DNA from: Burkholderiaceae bacterium
GTDB lineage: Bacteria; Pseudomonadota; Gammaproteobacteria; Burkholderiales; Burkholderiaceae_D
Length of the DNA stretch: 58,870 nt
Direction: 5' to 3'
Assembly (NCBI GenBank): GCA_018882935.1
Contig: VERA01000007.1
Span: 1 to 58,870, forward strand
How positions within the stretch are numbered: position 1 is the stretch's first letter; each line of letters starts with the position of its first letter. Shown here one piece after another: positions 25,141-34,870 of this stretch. The translations under genes were made by a program, and so were the position numbers. Below the pieces are notes generated by a model. That model was not told the DNA's origin and ran no database searches. It saw only the letters and a program-made list of their open reading frames with translations.

Positions 25141-26925
25141 ATGCAGCATTTCCCCAAGCTGTTGTCATCGCAAATCGCGTTTGATATTGCGCGTGTCATC
25201 ATGGACGGCTTTGACAAGCATTACCGCCTGTTTCGCGAAGCGAGTCAGGCCGCGCGAAGACACTTCGAGCAATCGACCTGGGCCGAGGCACAAGCAGAGG
25301 CGCGTGAACGTATCGCGTTTTATGATCGGCGCGTGCAAGAGTGCGTGCAAACGCTGGAAGACGAGTACGCGCAAGACGAGCTGACCGATGCCGTGTGGCG
25401 CGAAGTCAAGCTGCACTATATTGGCATGCTGACCGAGCATCGTCAGCCAGAGCTGGCAGAAACATTTTTCAATTCGGTGTGCTGTAGCATTTTGCACCGT
25501 ACCTATTTCAATAACGATTTCATCTTTGTCTGGCCCACCATCTCGACCGAGTACATTGAGCCACGCGAGGCGATTCCCGCTTACCGTGTGTACTACCCGG
25601 CAAAAGATGGCATGCGCAATGCGCTGCGACGCATGATCACGAACTTTCAGTTTGCTGGTGAGTTCGCAGACCTTGAGCATGACCTCACCATGGTCGAGGC
25701 GCGATTAAATGCTTTACCCGGCAATGACAAACAGGAAGCGAATTATCAGTTGCAGGTGCTGTCCTCGCCGTTTCTGCGCAACAAAGGCGCCTATTTAGTC
25801 GGCAAGATTGTCAATGGCAGCCATAGCCATGGCTTTGTCATTCCGGTGCTTCACAATCGCCGTGGCGCATTATTCATAGACGCCTTGTTGACCGACCCAA
25901 GTCAGATTACCTTGCTGTTTTCATTTACGCGCGCTTACTTCATGGTGGATATGGAAGTGCCCTCGGCGTACGTGAATTTTTTGCACGGAATCATGCCGAG
26001 CAAACCGCGCAGCGAGATTTACACCATTCTTGGTTTGCAAAAGCAGGGCAAGGCTGCGTTTTATCGCGACTTTCTGCATCACCTTGCGCACTCCTCTGAT
26101 AATTTTGCGATCGCACCCGGCATCCGTGGCTTGGTGATGGTGGTGTTTGCATTACCGTCTTTCCCGTATGTATTCAAGGTAATCAAAGATCACTTCCCGG
26201 CGCCGAAAGAAACCACGCGCGAGCTGGTGAAAGAAAAATATCTGCTGGTGAAATACCATGACCGGGTCGGGCGCATGGCGGATACGCTGGAATATTCCAA
26301 TGTCGCGTTTCCCCGCGCGCGGTTTCCGGATGAGTTACTCGATGAATTAAAAGAAGTGGCGCCTTCGCTGATTGAAGAAGAAAACGATCAGGTGATTGTG
26401 CGGCATCTGTATATCGAGCGCCGCATGACGCCATTGAACATCTGGCTCACGGAAGCTGAAGCTGCCGGTGATGAAGCCAAGATGGAGCATGGTGTGCGCG
26501 AGTACGGCAACGCCATCAAAGATCTGGTTGCGGCGAATATTTTCCCGGGCGATATGCTGTACAAAAATTTCGGCGTCACGCGGCAAGGGCGCGTGGTGTT
26601 CTACGACTATGACGAAATCGAGTACATCACCGACTGCAACTTTCGTGATATTCCGCCGCCGCGCAACGAAGAAGATGAGATGGCCAGCGAGCCTTGGTAT
26701 ACCGTTGCGAAGAACGATGTATTCCCGGAGCAGTTTGGTGTTTTCTTGCTCGGCAACCCCAAGGTACGCAAGTACTTCATGCAGTATCACGCAGATTTAT
26801 TGACTGCTGATTATTGGCGCCAGAAAAAAACCCGCATTCTTGATGGTCAGGTTGAAGATGTATTCCCTTACCCGCAAGAGATTCGTTTTATTCATCAGCA
26901 AGGCGCAAGCGCGCCAGCCGCATAG
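25141..26925 (+). CDS. aceK: Isocitrate dehydrogenase kinase/phosphatase
   Basis: A bifunctional enzyme (594 aa) that inactivates or reactivates isocitrate dehydrogenase and so steers carbon into the glyoxylate bypass. The ATP loop is visible at about 325-340 ([16 protein letters not shown]) with a lysine in VFKVIKDHF shortly after; the rest is collinear with AceK. It starts 16 bp after liuA and ends 24 bp before a thiolase. Placing it in a leucine operon makes metabolic sense, since leucine yields only acetyl-CoA and acetoacetate. No aceA/aceB is in the window. Confidence 0.93.
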   Translation: MQHFPKLLSSQIAFDIARVIMDGFDKHYRLFREASQAARRHFEQSTWAEAQAEARERIAFYDRRVQECVQTLEDEYAQDELTDAVWREVKLHYIGMLTEHRQPELAETFFNSVCCSILHRTYFNNDFIFVWPTISTEYIEPREAIPAYRVYYPAKDGMRNALRRMITNFQFAGEFADLEHDLTMVEARLNALPGNDKQEANYQLQVLSSPFLRNKGAYLVGKIVNGSHSHGFVIPVLHNRRGALFIDALLTDPSQITLLFSFTRAYFMVDMEVPSAYVNFLHGIMPSKPRSEIYTILGLQKQGKAAFYRDFLHHLAHSSDNFAIAPGIRGLVMVVFALPSFPYVFKVIKDHFPAPKETTRELVKEKYLLVKYHDRVGRMADTLEYSNVAFPRARFPDELLDELKEVAPSLIEEENDQVIVRHLYIERRMTPLNIWLTEAEAAGDEAKMEHGVREYGNAIKDLVAANIFPGDMLYKNFGVTRQGRVVFYDYDEIEYITDCNFRDIPPPRNEEDEMASEPWYTVAKNDVFPEQFGVFLLGNPKVRKYFMQYHADLLTADYWRQKKTRILDGQVEDVFPYPQEIRFIHQQGASAPAA

Positions 26926-26949
26926 ACAGTTTGAACTCAGGAGAACATC

Positions 26950-28131
26950 ATGCAGGATCCGGTCGTTATCGTCGGCGCAGCACGTACCCCTATGGGCGCA
27001 TTTCAGGGCGATTTCGCCTCGCTGGCGGCGGCTGACCTCGGCGCTGTCGCGATTCGCGCCGCGCTTGAGCGCGCAGGCGTATCAGCAAATAGCGTGGATG
27101 AGGTCATCTTCGGTAATTGTTTAATGGCCGGGCAGGGCCAAGCGCCCGCGCGGCAAGCTGCGATCAAAGCTGGCGTGCCAGTCTCAGCGGGAGCCGTCAC
27201 GCTGTCGAAGATGTGTGGCTCGGCGATGCAAGCGGCGATTTACGGTATTGATTCGCTGCTCGTTGGCACCAACACGGTGGTGGTCGCAGGCGGTATGGAA
27301 TCCATGACCAATGCGCCGTATTTGATTCCGAAAGCGCGCGGCGGCTATCGCATTGGGCACGGCATGATTTACGATCATATGATGCTCGATGGCTTGGAAG
27401 ATGCCTATGAGCGCGGCCGTTCCATGGGCACCTATGCCGAGGACTGCGCGGCGAAGTATCAGTTCACGCGCGAGCAGCAAGATGCTTACGCGATTGCCTC
27501 CGTCAAACGTGCCCAAGACGCCACTAGCAGCGGCGCGTTTGATTGGGAGATTGCGCCGGTCACTGTCGCTGGTAAAGCCGGTGATGTGGTAGTCGCAAAA
27601 GATGAAGGGCCACTCAAAGCCAAGCCCGAAAAAATCAGCGCATTGAAGCCGGCGTTCAAGAAAGACGGCACGATTACCGCTGCATCGTCGTCGTCGATTA
27701 ATGATGGTGCTGCGGCTTTGGTGCTGATGCGCGAGTCGACTGCGAAAAAATTAGCAGTCACCCCCATTGCGCGCATTCTTGCGCACGCGCGCCACTCGCA
27801 AGAGCCGAGCTGGTTCACCACAGCGCCGGTCGGTTCAATACAAAAAATTTATGACAAAACCGGCTGGTCGACCGGCGACGTGGATTTATTCGAAGTGAAT
27901 GAGGCATTCGCTGCAGTTGCCATGGCCGCGATGCATGACCATGGTATTGCGCACGAGAAGATCAATATTCACGGCGGCGCGTGTGCGCTGGGGCATCCGA
28001 TTGGTGCTTCGGGGGCGCGCATTGTTGTTACGCTACTCGGTGCGCTGAAGAAAACCGGCGGTAAGCGGGGCATTGCATCGCTGTGTATTGGTGGTGGTGA
28101 AGCCACCGCGATTGCGCTGGAGATGGTTTGA
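26950..28131 (+). CDS. Acetyl-CoA acetyltransferase (thiolase)
   Basis: A 393-aa thiolase II. The nucleophilic cysteine is in KMCGSAMQ (C89), the histidine in LGHPIGASG (H349) and the proton-donor cysteine in LCIGGGEA (C379). It probably cleaves acetoacetyl-CoA formed from leucine-derived acetoacetate into two acetyl-CoA. AGGAGA precedes the ATG. A degenerate REP-like repeat follows the stop. Confidence 0.9.
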   Translation: MQDPVVIVGAARTPMGAFQGDFASLAAADLGAVAIRAALERAGVSANSVDEVIFGNCLMAGQGQAPARQAAIKAGVPVSAGAVTLSKMCGSAMQAAIYGIDSLLVGTNTVVVAGGMESMTNAPYLIPKARGGYRIGHGMIYDHMMLDGLEDAYERGRSMGTYAEDCAAKYQFTREQQDAYAIASVKRAQDATSSGAFDWEIAPVTVAGKAGDVVVAKDEGPLKAKPEKISALKPAFKKDGTITAASSSSINDGAAALVLMRESTAKKLAVTPIARILAHARHSQEPSWFTTAPVGSIQKIYDKTGWSTGDVDLFEVNEAFAAVAMAAMHDHGIAHEKINIHGGACALGHPIGASGARIVVTLLGALKKTGGKRGIASLCIGGGEATAIALEMV

Positions 28132-28156
28132 GCGCACGCGCCGCACTGGTCGTTGG

Positions 28157-28183
28157 TGCATCCCGGCGTAGGCCCTGATCCAG
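28157..28183 (+). repeat. REP-like hairpin repeat, degenerate copy
   Basis: CATCCCGGCGTAGGCCCTGA followed by TCCAG matches the better copy at 32826-32852 with a few changes. It lies between the thiolase and acyl-CoA dehydrogenase genes. Confidence 0.6.
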
Positions 28184-28220
28184 TAACCTGACATGACTTG
28201 ATGTTGAACGAATTCGCCGC

Positions 28221-29351
28221 ATGATCCTCTCCGAGCAACACCAGATGATTCGCGATGCGCTGCGTGAGTTCTCGCAGCAGCAACTGTTGCCGCATGCGGC
28301 CGCATGGGATCGCGAGCGTCGCTTTCCGCGCGAGGCATTGCAGCAGCTGGCGCAACTCGGCGCGTTTGGTGTCGCTGTGCCTGAAGCCTATGGCGGCGCG
28401 GGCTTGGACTACCTGGCGCTGGCGATTGTGATTGAAGAAATCGCCGCAGGCGATGGCGGTACCTCTACCATTATCTCGGTGAACAATTGTCCGGTGTGCA
28501 GCATCGGTATGCGCTATGCCGATGAAGGGCAGAAGGCGCAATGGTTAAGGCCGCTCGCGCGCGGTGACATGCTGGGAGCTTTCGCGTTGACTGAGCCCCA
28601 TGCGGGTAGTGATGCCTCAGCACTTAGAACCACTGCCCGTCGGGATGGCGATCATTATGTGCTGAACGGTGTGAAGCAATTTATCACCAGCGGCAAAAAT
28701 GCGGATGTCTGCATCGTCATGGCCGTCACCGACAAAGCAGCCGGCAAGCGCGGCATCAGCGCGTTCTGGGTCCCGACCAATACCCCCGGCTATATCGTGG
28801 CGCGGGTTGAAGACAAACTCGGCCAACACTCGTCCGACACGGCACAAATTCTGCTGGAAGATTGCCGTGTTCCGGTGGCCAACCGAATTGGCGACGAAGG
28901 CATGGGCTACAAGATTGCCTTGTCCGGTCTTGAGGGTGGCCGTATCGGCATCGCTGCCCAAGCGATTGGCATGGCGCGCGCAGCATTCGATGCCGCACTC
29001 GCCTACGCCAAAGATAGAGAGAGCTTCGATCAGCCTTTATTCAATCATCAAGCAGTACAGTTCAAGCTGGCCGACATGGCAACGCAAATTGAAGCAGCAC
29101 GTCAATTGGTGTGGCATGCAGCGAGCATGAAAGACGCTGGCGTACCATGCTTGAAAGAAGCGGCGATGGCCAAATTGTTTGCGAGTGAAATCGCTGAGAA
29201 AGTGTGCAGCGAGGCGATACAGATTCACGGCGGCTATGGTTATTTGGCAGACTTCCCGGTTGAGCGCATTTACCGCGATGTACGGGTATGCCAGATTTAT
29301 GAGGGCACCAGTGATATACAAAAAATCTTGATCGGACGTGCGCTGGCCTAA
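28221..29351 (+). CDS. Acyl-CoA dehydrogenase
   Basis: A 376-aa FAD enzyme of the short/branched-chain group. The catalytic glutamate is in the classical C-terminal place, YEGTSDIQK (E361), unlike LiuA; QIHGGYGY and the FALTEPHAGSD motif are present. It probably oxidises butyryl-, 2-methylbutyryl- or a similar acyl-CoA. It may serve isoleucine or fatty acid breakdown next to leucine. It overlaps the YchJ-like gene by one base. Confidence 0.88.
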   Translation: MILSEQHQMIRDALREFSQQQLLPHAAAWDRERRFPREALQQLAQLGAFGVAVPEAYGGAGLDYLALAIVIEEIAAGDGGTSTIISVNNCPVCSIGMRYADEGQKAQWLRPLARGDMLGAFALTEPHAGSDASALRTTARRDGDHYVLNGVKQFITSGKNADVCIVMAVTDKAAGKRGISAFWVPTNTPGYIVARVEDKLGQHSSDTAQILLEDCRVPVANRIGDEGMGYKIALSGLEGGRIGIAAQAIGMARAAFDAALAYAKDRESFDQPLFNHQAVQFKLADMATQIEAARQLVWHAASMKDAGVPCLKEAAMAKLFASEIAEKVCSEAIQIHGGYGYLADFPVERIYRDVRVCQIYEGTSDIQKILIGRALA

Positions 29352-29749
29352 TGAATAGTAACGACACACCGTGCCCTTGCGGCGGTAAACAGATACACAG
29401 CTGCTGCGGGCCTTTTCTGGCGGGCACTGCCGTCGCTGATACCCCCGAAAAATTAATGCGCTCGCGTTATAGCGCGTATGTCACGGGCGCCGAAGATTAT
29501 TTGAAAGCTACCTGGCATCCGTCCACACGGCCGAAAGACACGGTTACTGACCCGGGCATGAAGTGGCTGGGTTTGGAAGTGAAGGCGGTAACGCAAGAAG
29601 CCGATCAGGGTACGGTGAGTTTTGTGGCGCGCTGTCGTGTCGCCGGTAAAGGGCATCGCTTGCAGGAAACCAGCCGCTTCATTCGCGAAGACGGACTCTG
29701 GTTTTATGTCGATGGTGAATTTGAAAAACCACCCGTTGAGAAAACGTGA
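29351..29749 (+). CDS. YchJ-family protein with SEC-C motif
   Basis: A 132-aa protein of the UPF0225 (YchJ) family. The N-terminus has the zinc-binding SEC-C pattern CPCGGKQIHSCCGPF, and LMRSRYSAYVTG is the family signature of the NTF2-like domain that follows. Its biochemical role is unknown. It shares one base with the previous stop, so it is translationally linked to the dehydrogenase. Confidence 0.85.
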   Translation: MNSNDTPCPCGGKQIHSCCGPFLAGTAVADTPEKLMRSRYSAYVTGAEDYLKATWHPSTRPKDTVTDPGMKWLGLEVKAVTQEADQGTVSFVARCRVAGKGHRLQETSRFIREDGLWFYVDGEFEKPPVEKT

Positions 29750-29764
29750 ACGGAGACAGCGCAG

Positions 29765-31372
29765 ATGCCGGTCATTGAATCCAAGCTGAACCCGCGCTCG
29801 CCGGAATTCATGGCGAACACAGCCGCCATGCAGGCGCTAGTGGATGATTTGCGCGCGCATTGCGAGCGCATTGCCTTGGGCGGTGGTGAGGAAGCGCGGG
29901 CCAAGCATGTGGCACGCGGCAAGTTGCTACCACGCGAGCGGGTGAATCAGTTACTGGACCCTGGCACACCGTTTCTCGAGTTCTCGCAACTCGCCGCTTT
30001 CGAGATGTACGACAACGCTGCACCGTCAGCAGGTGTGATTTCTGGTATCGGCCGCATTAAAGGGCAGGAGTGCGTGATTGTCTGCAATGACGCCACGGTG
30101 AAGGGCGGCACGTATTACCCGATGTCGGTCAAGAAGCATTTACGCGCGCAGGAAATCGCGCAGCAAAATCATTTGCCGTGTGTGTATTTGGTGGATTCCG
30201 GTGGCGCTAATTTGCCGAATCAGGATGATGTGTTTGCGGATCGCGATCATTTCGGTCGAATCTTTTTCAATCAGGCCAACATGTCGGCGCAAGGCATACC
30301 GCAGATCGCGGTGGTGATGGGCTCATGCACAGCAGGCGGCGCCTACGTACCGGCCATGAGCGATGAATCTATCATCGTCAAAAATCAGGGCACGATCTTT
30401 TTGGGCGGGCCGCCGCTGGTGAAAGCCGCGACCGGTGAAGTGGTGAGTGCTGAAGATCTGGGCGGTGGTGACGTGCATACACGATTGTCCGGCGTTGTCG
30501 ATCACTTGGCGCAAGATGATACTCATGCACTCGCGCTCGCCCGTAGCATTGTCGGTAATCTGAACCGCAGCAAACCGCAATCGCTGGTGTTGCGTGAGCC
30601 TGTCGCGCCCAAGTATGACGCCAACGAAATCTATGGCGTGATCCCGACCGATACACGTAAACCGTTTGATGTGCGTGAGGTAATCGCTCGCATTGTGGAC
30701 GGTAGCGAGTTTGATGAGTTCAAAGCACGTTTCGGTAGCACCTTGGTCTGTGGTTTTGCGCATTTGCATGGTATGCCGGTCGGGATCGTCGCTAACAACG
30801 GCATCTTGTTTTCGGAATCAGCGCAGAAAGGCGCGCATTTCATCGAGCTGTGCTGTCAGCGCAAAATCCCGCTCGTATTTTTGCAGAACATCACCGGTTT
30901 TATGGTCGGTCGCAAGTATGAGAACGAAGGCATTGCGCGTCATGGCGCAAAGATGGTGACTGCGGTCGCAACAGCGCAGGTACCGAAATTTACGGTAATT
31001 ATTGGCGGCAGTTTTGGTGCCGGTAACTACGGCATGTGCGGTCGTGCCTACGGCCCGCGCATGCTGTGGATGTGGCCGAATGCGCGTATCTCGGTCATGG
31101 GCGGCGAGCAGGCCGCCTCAGTACTCGCCACCGTCAAGCGCGACGGCATCGAAGCTAAGGGCGGCCAATGGAGCGCGGAAGAGGAAGAACAATTCAAGGC
31201 ACCGATTCGCGCGCAGTATGAGCACCAAGGCCACCCGTATTTCGCCAGCGCCCGGCTGTGGGATGACGGCGTGATTGATCCCGCTGACACACGCATGGTA
31301 CTGGCGCTTGGTCTGTCGGCAGCGCTGAATGCGCCGATTCCTGACACGAAATTCGGTGTGTTCCGGATGTAA
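29765..31372 (+). CDS. liuB: 3-Methylcrotonyl-CoA carboxylase, carboxyltransferase subunit
   Basis: A 535-aa carboxyltransferase moving CO2 from biotin to 3-methylcrotonyl-CoA to give 3-methylglutaconyl-CoA. It has crotonase-type N and C domains with [17 protein letters not shown] and [11 protein letters not shown] followed by [16 protein letters not shown], typical of MCC beta rather than propionyl-CoA carboxylase. Its partner is LiuD downstream. BioA lies between the two subunits, which is unusual. Confidence 0.92.
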   Translation: MPVIESKLNPRSPEFMANTAAMQALVDDLRAHCERIALGGGEEARAKHVARGKLLPRERVNQLLDPGTPFLEFSQLAAFEMYDNAAPSAGVISGIGRIKGQECVIVCNDATVKGGTYYPMSVKKHLRAQEIAQQNHLPCVYLVDSGGANLPNQDDVFADRDHFGRIFFNQANMSAQGIPQIAVVMGSCTAGGAYVPAMSDESIIVKNQGTIFLGGPPLVKAATGEVVSAEDLGGGDVHTRLSGVVDHLAQDDTHALALARSIVGNLNRSKPQSLVLREPVAPKYDANEIYGVIPTDTRKPFDVREVIARIVDGSEFDEFKARFGSTLVCGFAHLHGMPVGIVANNGILFSESAQKGAHFIELCCQRKIPLVFLQNITGFMVGRKYENEGIARHGAKMVTAVATAQVPKFTVIIGGSFGAGNYGMCGRAYGPRMLWMWPNARISVMGGEQAASVLATVKRDGIEAKGGQWSAEEEEQFKAPIRAQYEHQGHPYFASARLWDDGVIDPADTRMVLALGLSAALNAPIPDTKFGVFRM

Positions 31373-31383
31373 ATCACGACCCC

Positions 31384-32700
31384 ATGAATTCCATCACACA
31401 CACCGATTGGGTTGCGCGTAGTCTTGCCAGCGTCTGGCACCCGTGCACACAGATGCAGCACCACGAAACGCTGCCGCTGATGGCGATTAGCCATGGCAAG
31501 GATGCATGGCTGTACGACTACGAAGGCCGCCGCTATCTGGATGCGGTAAGTTCATGGTGGGTCAATCTGTTTGGCCATGCCAATCCACGCATAAATGCCG
31601 CGATCAGTGATCAGTTAGAGAAACTCGAGCATGCGATGCTGGCGGGCTTTAACCATGCGCCTGTTGTCGAGCTATCGGAACGACTTGCTGCAAAAACCCA
31701 TCACGCGCTCGGGCACTGTTTCTTTGCCTCTGATGGCGCATCGGCAGTCGAGATTGCGTTGAAAATGAGTTTCCATGCCTGGCGTAATGCCGGGCAGTCG
31801 CAAAAGCAGGAATTCGTATGCCTCACTGGCAGCTACCATGGTGAAACCGTCGGCGCACTCGGCGTGACTGATGTGCCTTTGTTCACCGAGGCCTACGGCG
31901 GTATGTATCGCCGTGCGCATGTCGTAGCATCGCCGGCATCAACGGGCGAAGCCGAAGCCTTGATCGCGATGCGCTCGCTCTTGGAGCGCCGCTCGGCGCA
32001 GATCGCCGCAGTGATTGTCGAGCCTTTGGTGCAATGCGCGGGCGGCATGGCCATGTATGGCGCGAGCTATCTCACGCAGTTGCGTGATCTGTGCGATCAG
32101 TTTTCAGTACATCTGATCGCCGATGAAATTGCTGTCGGCTGTGGCCGTACCGGGAGTTTCTTCGCGTGCGAGCAAGCAGGCGTCTGGCCTGACTTCATGT
32201 GCTTATCCAAAGGCATCAGCGGCGGCTACTTGCCGTTGTCATTGGTCATGACTACGGACGATGTTTACCAAGCTTTTTATCACCAAGACATTGGGCGTGC
32301 TTTTTTGCATTCGCATTCGTATACCGGCAACCCGCTCGCCTGTCGTGCCGCCTTGGCGACATTGGACATTTTTGATGAAGACGATGTGCTGGTGAAAAAC
32401 CGTGAGCTTGCAAAACAATTGGGTCACGCGCTGGCGAAAGTAGCTACGCATCCGAGTGTGAAAAACAGCCGACAAACCGGCATGATCTGCGCGTTTGATG
32501 TCGTGCCAGCAGTCGCCGACGGTTTCTCACGACGTTTTTTTACAGAAGCCTTGCAGCTAGGCGTGCTGCTTCGACCAATCGGCACTACGGTGTACTGGAT
32601 GCCGCCGTATGTGGTGTCTGACGAAGAGATTGCGTTATTGAGTGATGTGACCTTAGCGGCGTTGGACAAAATTACTGGATCCCGGCCTGTGTCGGGATGA
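31384..32700 (+). CDS. bioA: Adenosylmethionine-8-amino-7-oxononanoate aminotransferase
   Basis: A PLP aminotransferase (438 aa) of biotin synthesis converting KAPA to DAPA with SAM as amino donor. SYHGET is at 150-155, the PLP aspartate in IADEIAVGCGRTG (D247) and the Schiff-base lysine in LSKGISGG (K276). WWVNLFGHANPRI is typical of BioA. It stands between the two subunits of a biotin-dependent carboxylase. Its last codons (GSRPVSG) are encoded by a REP-like repeat that has become the gene's 3' end. No other biotin gene is in the window. Confidence 0.88.
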   Translation: MNSITHTDWVARSLASVWHPCTQMQHHETLPLMAISHGKDAWLYDYEGRRYLDAVSSWWVNLFGHANPRINAAISDQLEKLEHAMLAGFNHAPVVELSERLAAKTHHALGHCFFASDGASAVEIALKMSFHAWRNAGQSQKQEFVCLTGSYHGETVGALGVTDVPLFTEAYGGMYRRAHVVASPASTGEAEALIAMRSLLERRSAQIAAVIVEPLVQCAGGMAMYGASYLTQLRDLCDQFSVHLIADEIAVGCGRTGSFFACEQAGVWPDFMCLSKGISGGYLPLSLVMTTDDVYQAFYHQDIGRAFLHSHSYTGNPLACRAALATLDIFDEDDVLVKNRELAKQLGHALAKVATHPSVKNSRQTGMICAFDVVPAVADGFSRRFFTEALQLGVLLRPIGTTVYWMPPYVVSDEEIALLSDVTLAALDKITGSRPVSG

Positions 32701-32705
32701 TCCAG
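32675..32705 (-). repeat. REP-like hairpin repeat overlapping the bioA stop
   Basis: The outer arms CTGGATC and GATCCAG pair perfectly, with nested CCCG/CGGG inside. On the minus strand it matches the copy at 32826-32852. It supplies the final codons and stop of bioA and could also attenuate transcription between bioA and liuD. Confidence 0.7.
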
Positions 32706-32825
32706 CGAAGGGCTGAGGTAGATGGCTTGACGCGTCGTAGTTGCGATGGCATCGAAAACGACGATGCTTTTATCAGGCGTTGATCGAATCGGGATACCTT
32801 ATCAACGAACGCAGAATGATGAATT

Positions 32826-32852
32826 GTCATCCCGGCGCAGGCCGGGATCCAG
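32826..32852 (+). repeat. REP-like hairpin repeat upstream of liuD
   Basis: The best copy: a CCCGGC-N4-GCCGGG stem flanked by TCAT and ATCCAG. It is opposite in direction to the copy at 32675-32705, about 120 bp away, so the two form an inverted pair (REPIN-like). It lies in the only long gap (186 bp) of the operon. Confidence 0.75.
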
Positions 32853-32886
32853 CCGCTCTAAAAATGAAATAACCGAGACAGCAAGC

Positions 32887-34869
32887 ATGTTCAAAAAAAT
32901 TCTGATCGCTAACCGTGGAGAGATCGCCTGCCGTGTCGCTGCCACCGCGCGGCGCCTTGGAATTCGAACGGTCGCGGTGTACTCACAAGCCGATGCGCAA
33001 TCACAGCATGTGGCCATGTGTGATGAAAGTGTTTTGATCGGGCCTGCACCTGCCAAAGAGAGTTACCTGAAGATGGAGCGCATCATCTCGGCAGCGCGCG
33101 ATACAGGCGCTGAAGCCATTCATCCGGGTTATGGATTTTTATCCGAGAACGAAGCATTTGCCGCTGCGTGTGAAGCCAGTGGCGTAGTTTTCATTGGGCC
33201 ACCCGCATCGGCCATCCGCGCCATGGGCTCAAAGTCGGCGGCCAAGGCATTGATGGAAAAAGCGCGGGTGCCATTGGTGCCTGGCTATCACGGCGAGCGC
33301 CAGGAGTCTGATTTTCTGCGCCAGCAAGCCGATGCGATTGGTTACCCGGTGCTACTGAAAGCCAGCGCAGGTGGTGGCGGTAAGGGTATGCGTATCGTTG
33401 AGCGTAGCGAAGACTTTGAAGCAGCACTGGCTTCTTGCAAGCGCGAGGCCATTAACAGTTTTGGCGATGACCGCGTGCTGGTTGAAAAATATCTGCAGCG
33501 GCCTCGCCATATCGAAATTCAAGTGTTCGCTGATACCCAAGGCAATCATGTTTATCTGTTTGAGCGCGACTGCTCGGTGCAGCGCCGGCATCAGAAAGTA
33601 CTCGAGGAAGCACCTGCACCCGGCATGACACCCGAGCGTAGGCAAGCCATGGGTGAGGCGGCGGTGAATGCGGCGCGCGCGGTTGGCTACGTTGGTGCCG
33701 GCACGGTGGAATTCATCGCCAATCAGGATGGCAGTTTCTACTTCATGGAGATGAATACCCGGTTACAGGTCGAGCATCCGGTGACCGAGTTGATCACGGG
33801 TACCGATCTAGTAGAGTGGCAATTACGTGTCGCCGCGGGCGAGCCGCTGCCGCTACAGCAGCAGGATGTGCATATTGATGGTCATGCGATCGAGGCGCGT
33901 ATCTATGCTGAAAACCCCGAAAAAGGGTTTTTGCCATCGACGGGGACTTTGCTTCATCTGAGGTTGCCAGACGCCGTAAATTTCGCTCAGGGTCATGTGC
34001 GTATTGACGCGGCGGTCCGACAAGGTGATGCGATCACGCCGCATTACGATCCCATGATCGCAAAGCTGATTGTTCATGGCGATGATCGCTCGCAGGCGCT
34101 GGCGCGTATGCAGCAAGCACTGAATGCCATCGAGATTGTCGGGCCGTCGACCAATGTCGCCTTTCTGTCGCGACTGATTGCAACACCAGCGTTCGCTGGT
34201 GCCGAGCTCGATACCGGCCTGATCGAGCGTCATCATGCGCTATTGTTTCCGCCGGCTGATGCGGTACCGGTCGAGATGCTTGCCTTATGGCTGGCCAAGT
34301 TGATGGCATCGGACACTGCCCGCCATGATCCGTGGGATTCGGTGCAAGGCTGGCGCTTGAACGGTAGCTATCGGCGCACGCTGCGTTTCGAATGCGATGA
34401 CCAAGATTTCGAGCTGAACCTCGAGTACCGTCGTGATGGTTGGCGTATGACCACCCAGTCCCAACAAGCGCTGCTGAATCACATCGCGATTGATCAGGCC
34501 GATGTGAGCATACAGATCGACGGCCGGCACTTGTCTGGTCGGGTCGTGCGGGACGATGATCGGTTCCATGTGTTTTGGCAGGGACAGCACCGCGTCATTT
34601 CATGGTCCGATCCGATTGCGCATGCGGGCGAGAGTGAATCAGAAGGCGGTCGCTTGACGGCGCCGATGCCGGGCAAGATTGTTCAACTCATGGTCGACGA
34701 AGGCGCGAGTGTAGAAAAAGGCGCGCCATTATTGATCATGGAAGCAATGAAAATGGAACATACCATCAGCGCTCCCGCCAATGGCAAGGTAGAAGCCTTG
34801 CACTACGCCGTCGGCGATCAAGTAGCGGAAGGTGCGCAGCTTTTATCGTTTGCGCCGGAGGCTCGCTAA
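32887..34869 (+). CDS. liuD: 3-Methylcrotonyl-CoA carboxylase, biotin carboxylase/biotin carrier subunit
   Basis: A 660-aa subunit charging biotin with bicarbonate at the expense of ATP. The N-terminal FKKILIANRGEIACRV and the ATP-grasp loop ASAGGGGKGMR are biotin carboxylase marks; the C-terminal carrier domain has EAMKMEH with the biotinyl-lysine at about 622. The ATG at 32887 is preferred; reading from 32746 would add a tail encoded by the REP-like repeat. It is followed after 1 bp by liuE. Confidence 0.93.
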   Translation: MFKKILIANRGEIACRVAATARRLGIRTVAVYSQADAQSQHVAMCDESVLIGPAPAKESYLKMERIISAARDTGAEAIHPGYGFLSENEAFAAACEASGVVFIGPPASAIRAMGSKSAAKALMEKARVPLVPGYHGERQESDFLRQQADAIGYPVLLKASAGGGGKGMRIVERSEDFEAALASCKREAINSFGDDRVLVEKYLQRPRHIEIQVFADTQGNHVYLFERDCSVQRRHQKVLEEAPAPGMTPERRQAMGEAAVNAARAVGYVGAGTVEFIANQDGSFYFMEMNTRLQVEHPVTELITGTDLVEWQLRVAAGEPLPLQQQDVHIDGHAIEARIYAENPEKGFLPSTGTLLHLRLPDAVNFAQGHVRIDAAVRQGDAITPHYDPMIAKLIVHGDDRSQALARMQQALNAIEIVGPSTNVAFLSRLIATPAFAGAELDTGLIERHHALLFPPADAVPVEMLALWLAKLMASDTARHDPWDSVQGWRLNGSYRRTLRFECDDQDFELNLEYRRDGWRMTTQSQQALLNHIAIDQADVSIQIDGRHLSGRVVRDDDRFHVFWQGQHRVISWSDPIAHAGESESEGGRLTAPMPGKIVQLMVDEGASVEKGAPLLIMEAMKMEHTISAPANGKVEALHYAVGDQVAEGAQLLSFAPEAR

Positions 34870-34870
34870 G

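Noticed and set aside
32746-32886. An N-terminal extension of liuD
   Set aside because: The extra residues are encoded by intergenic DNA and the REP-like repeat; the biotin carboxylase fold starts at the ATG at 32887.
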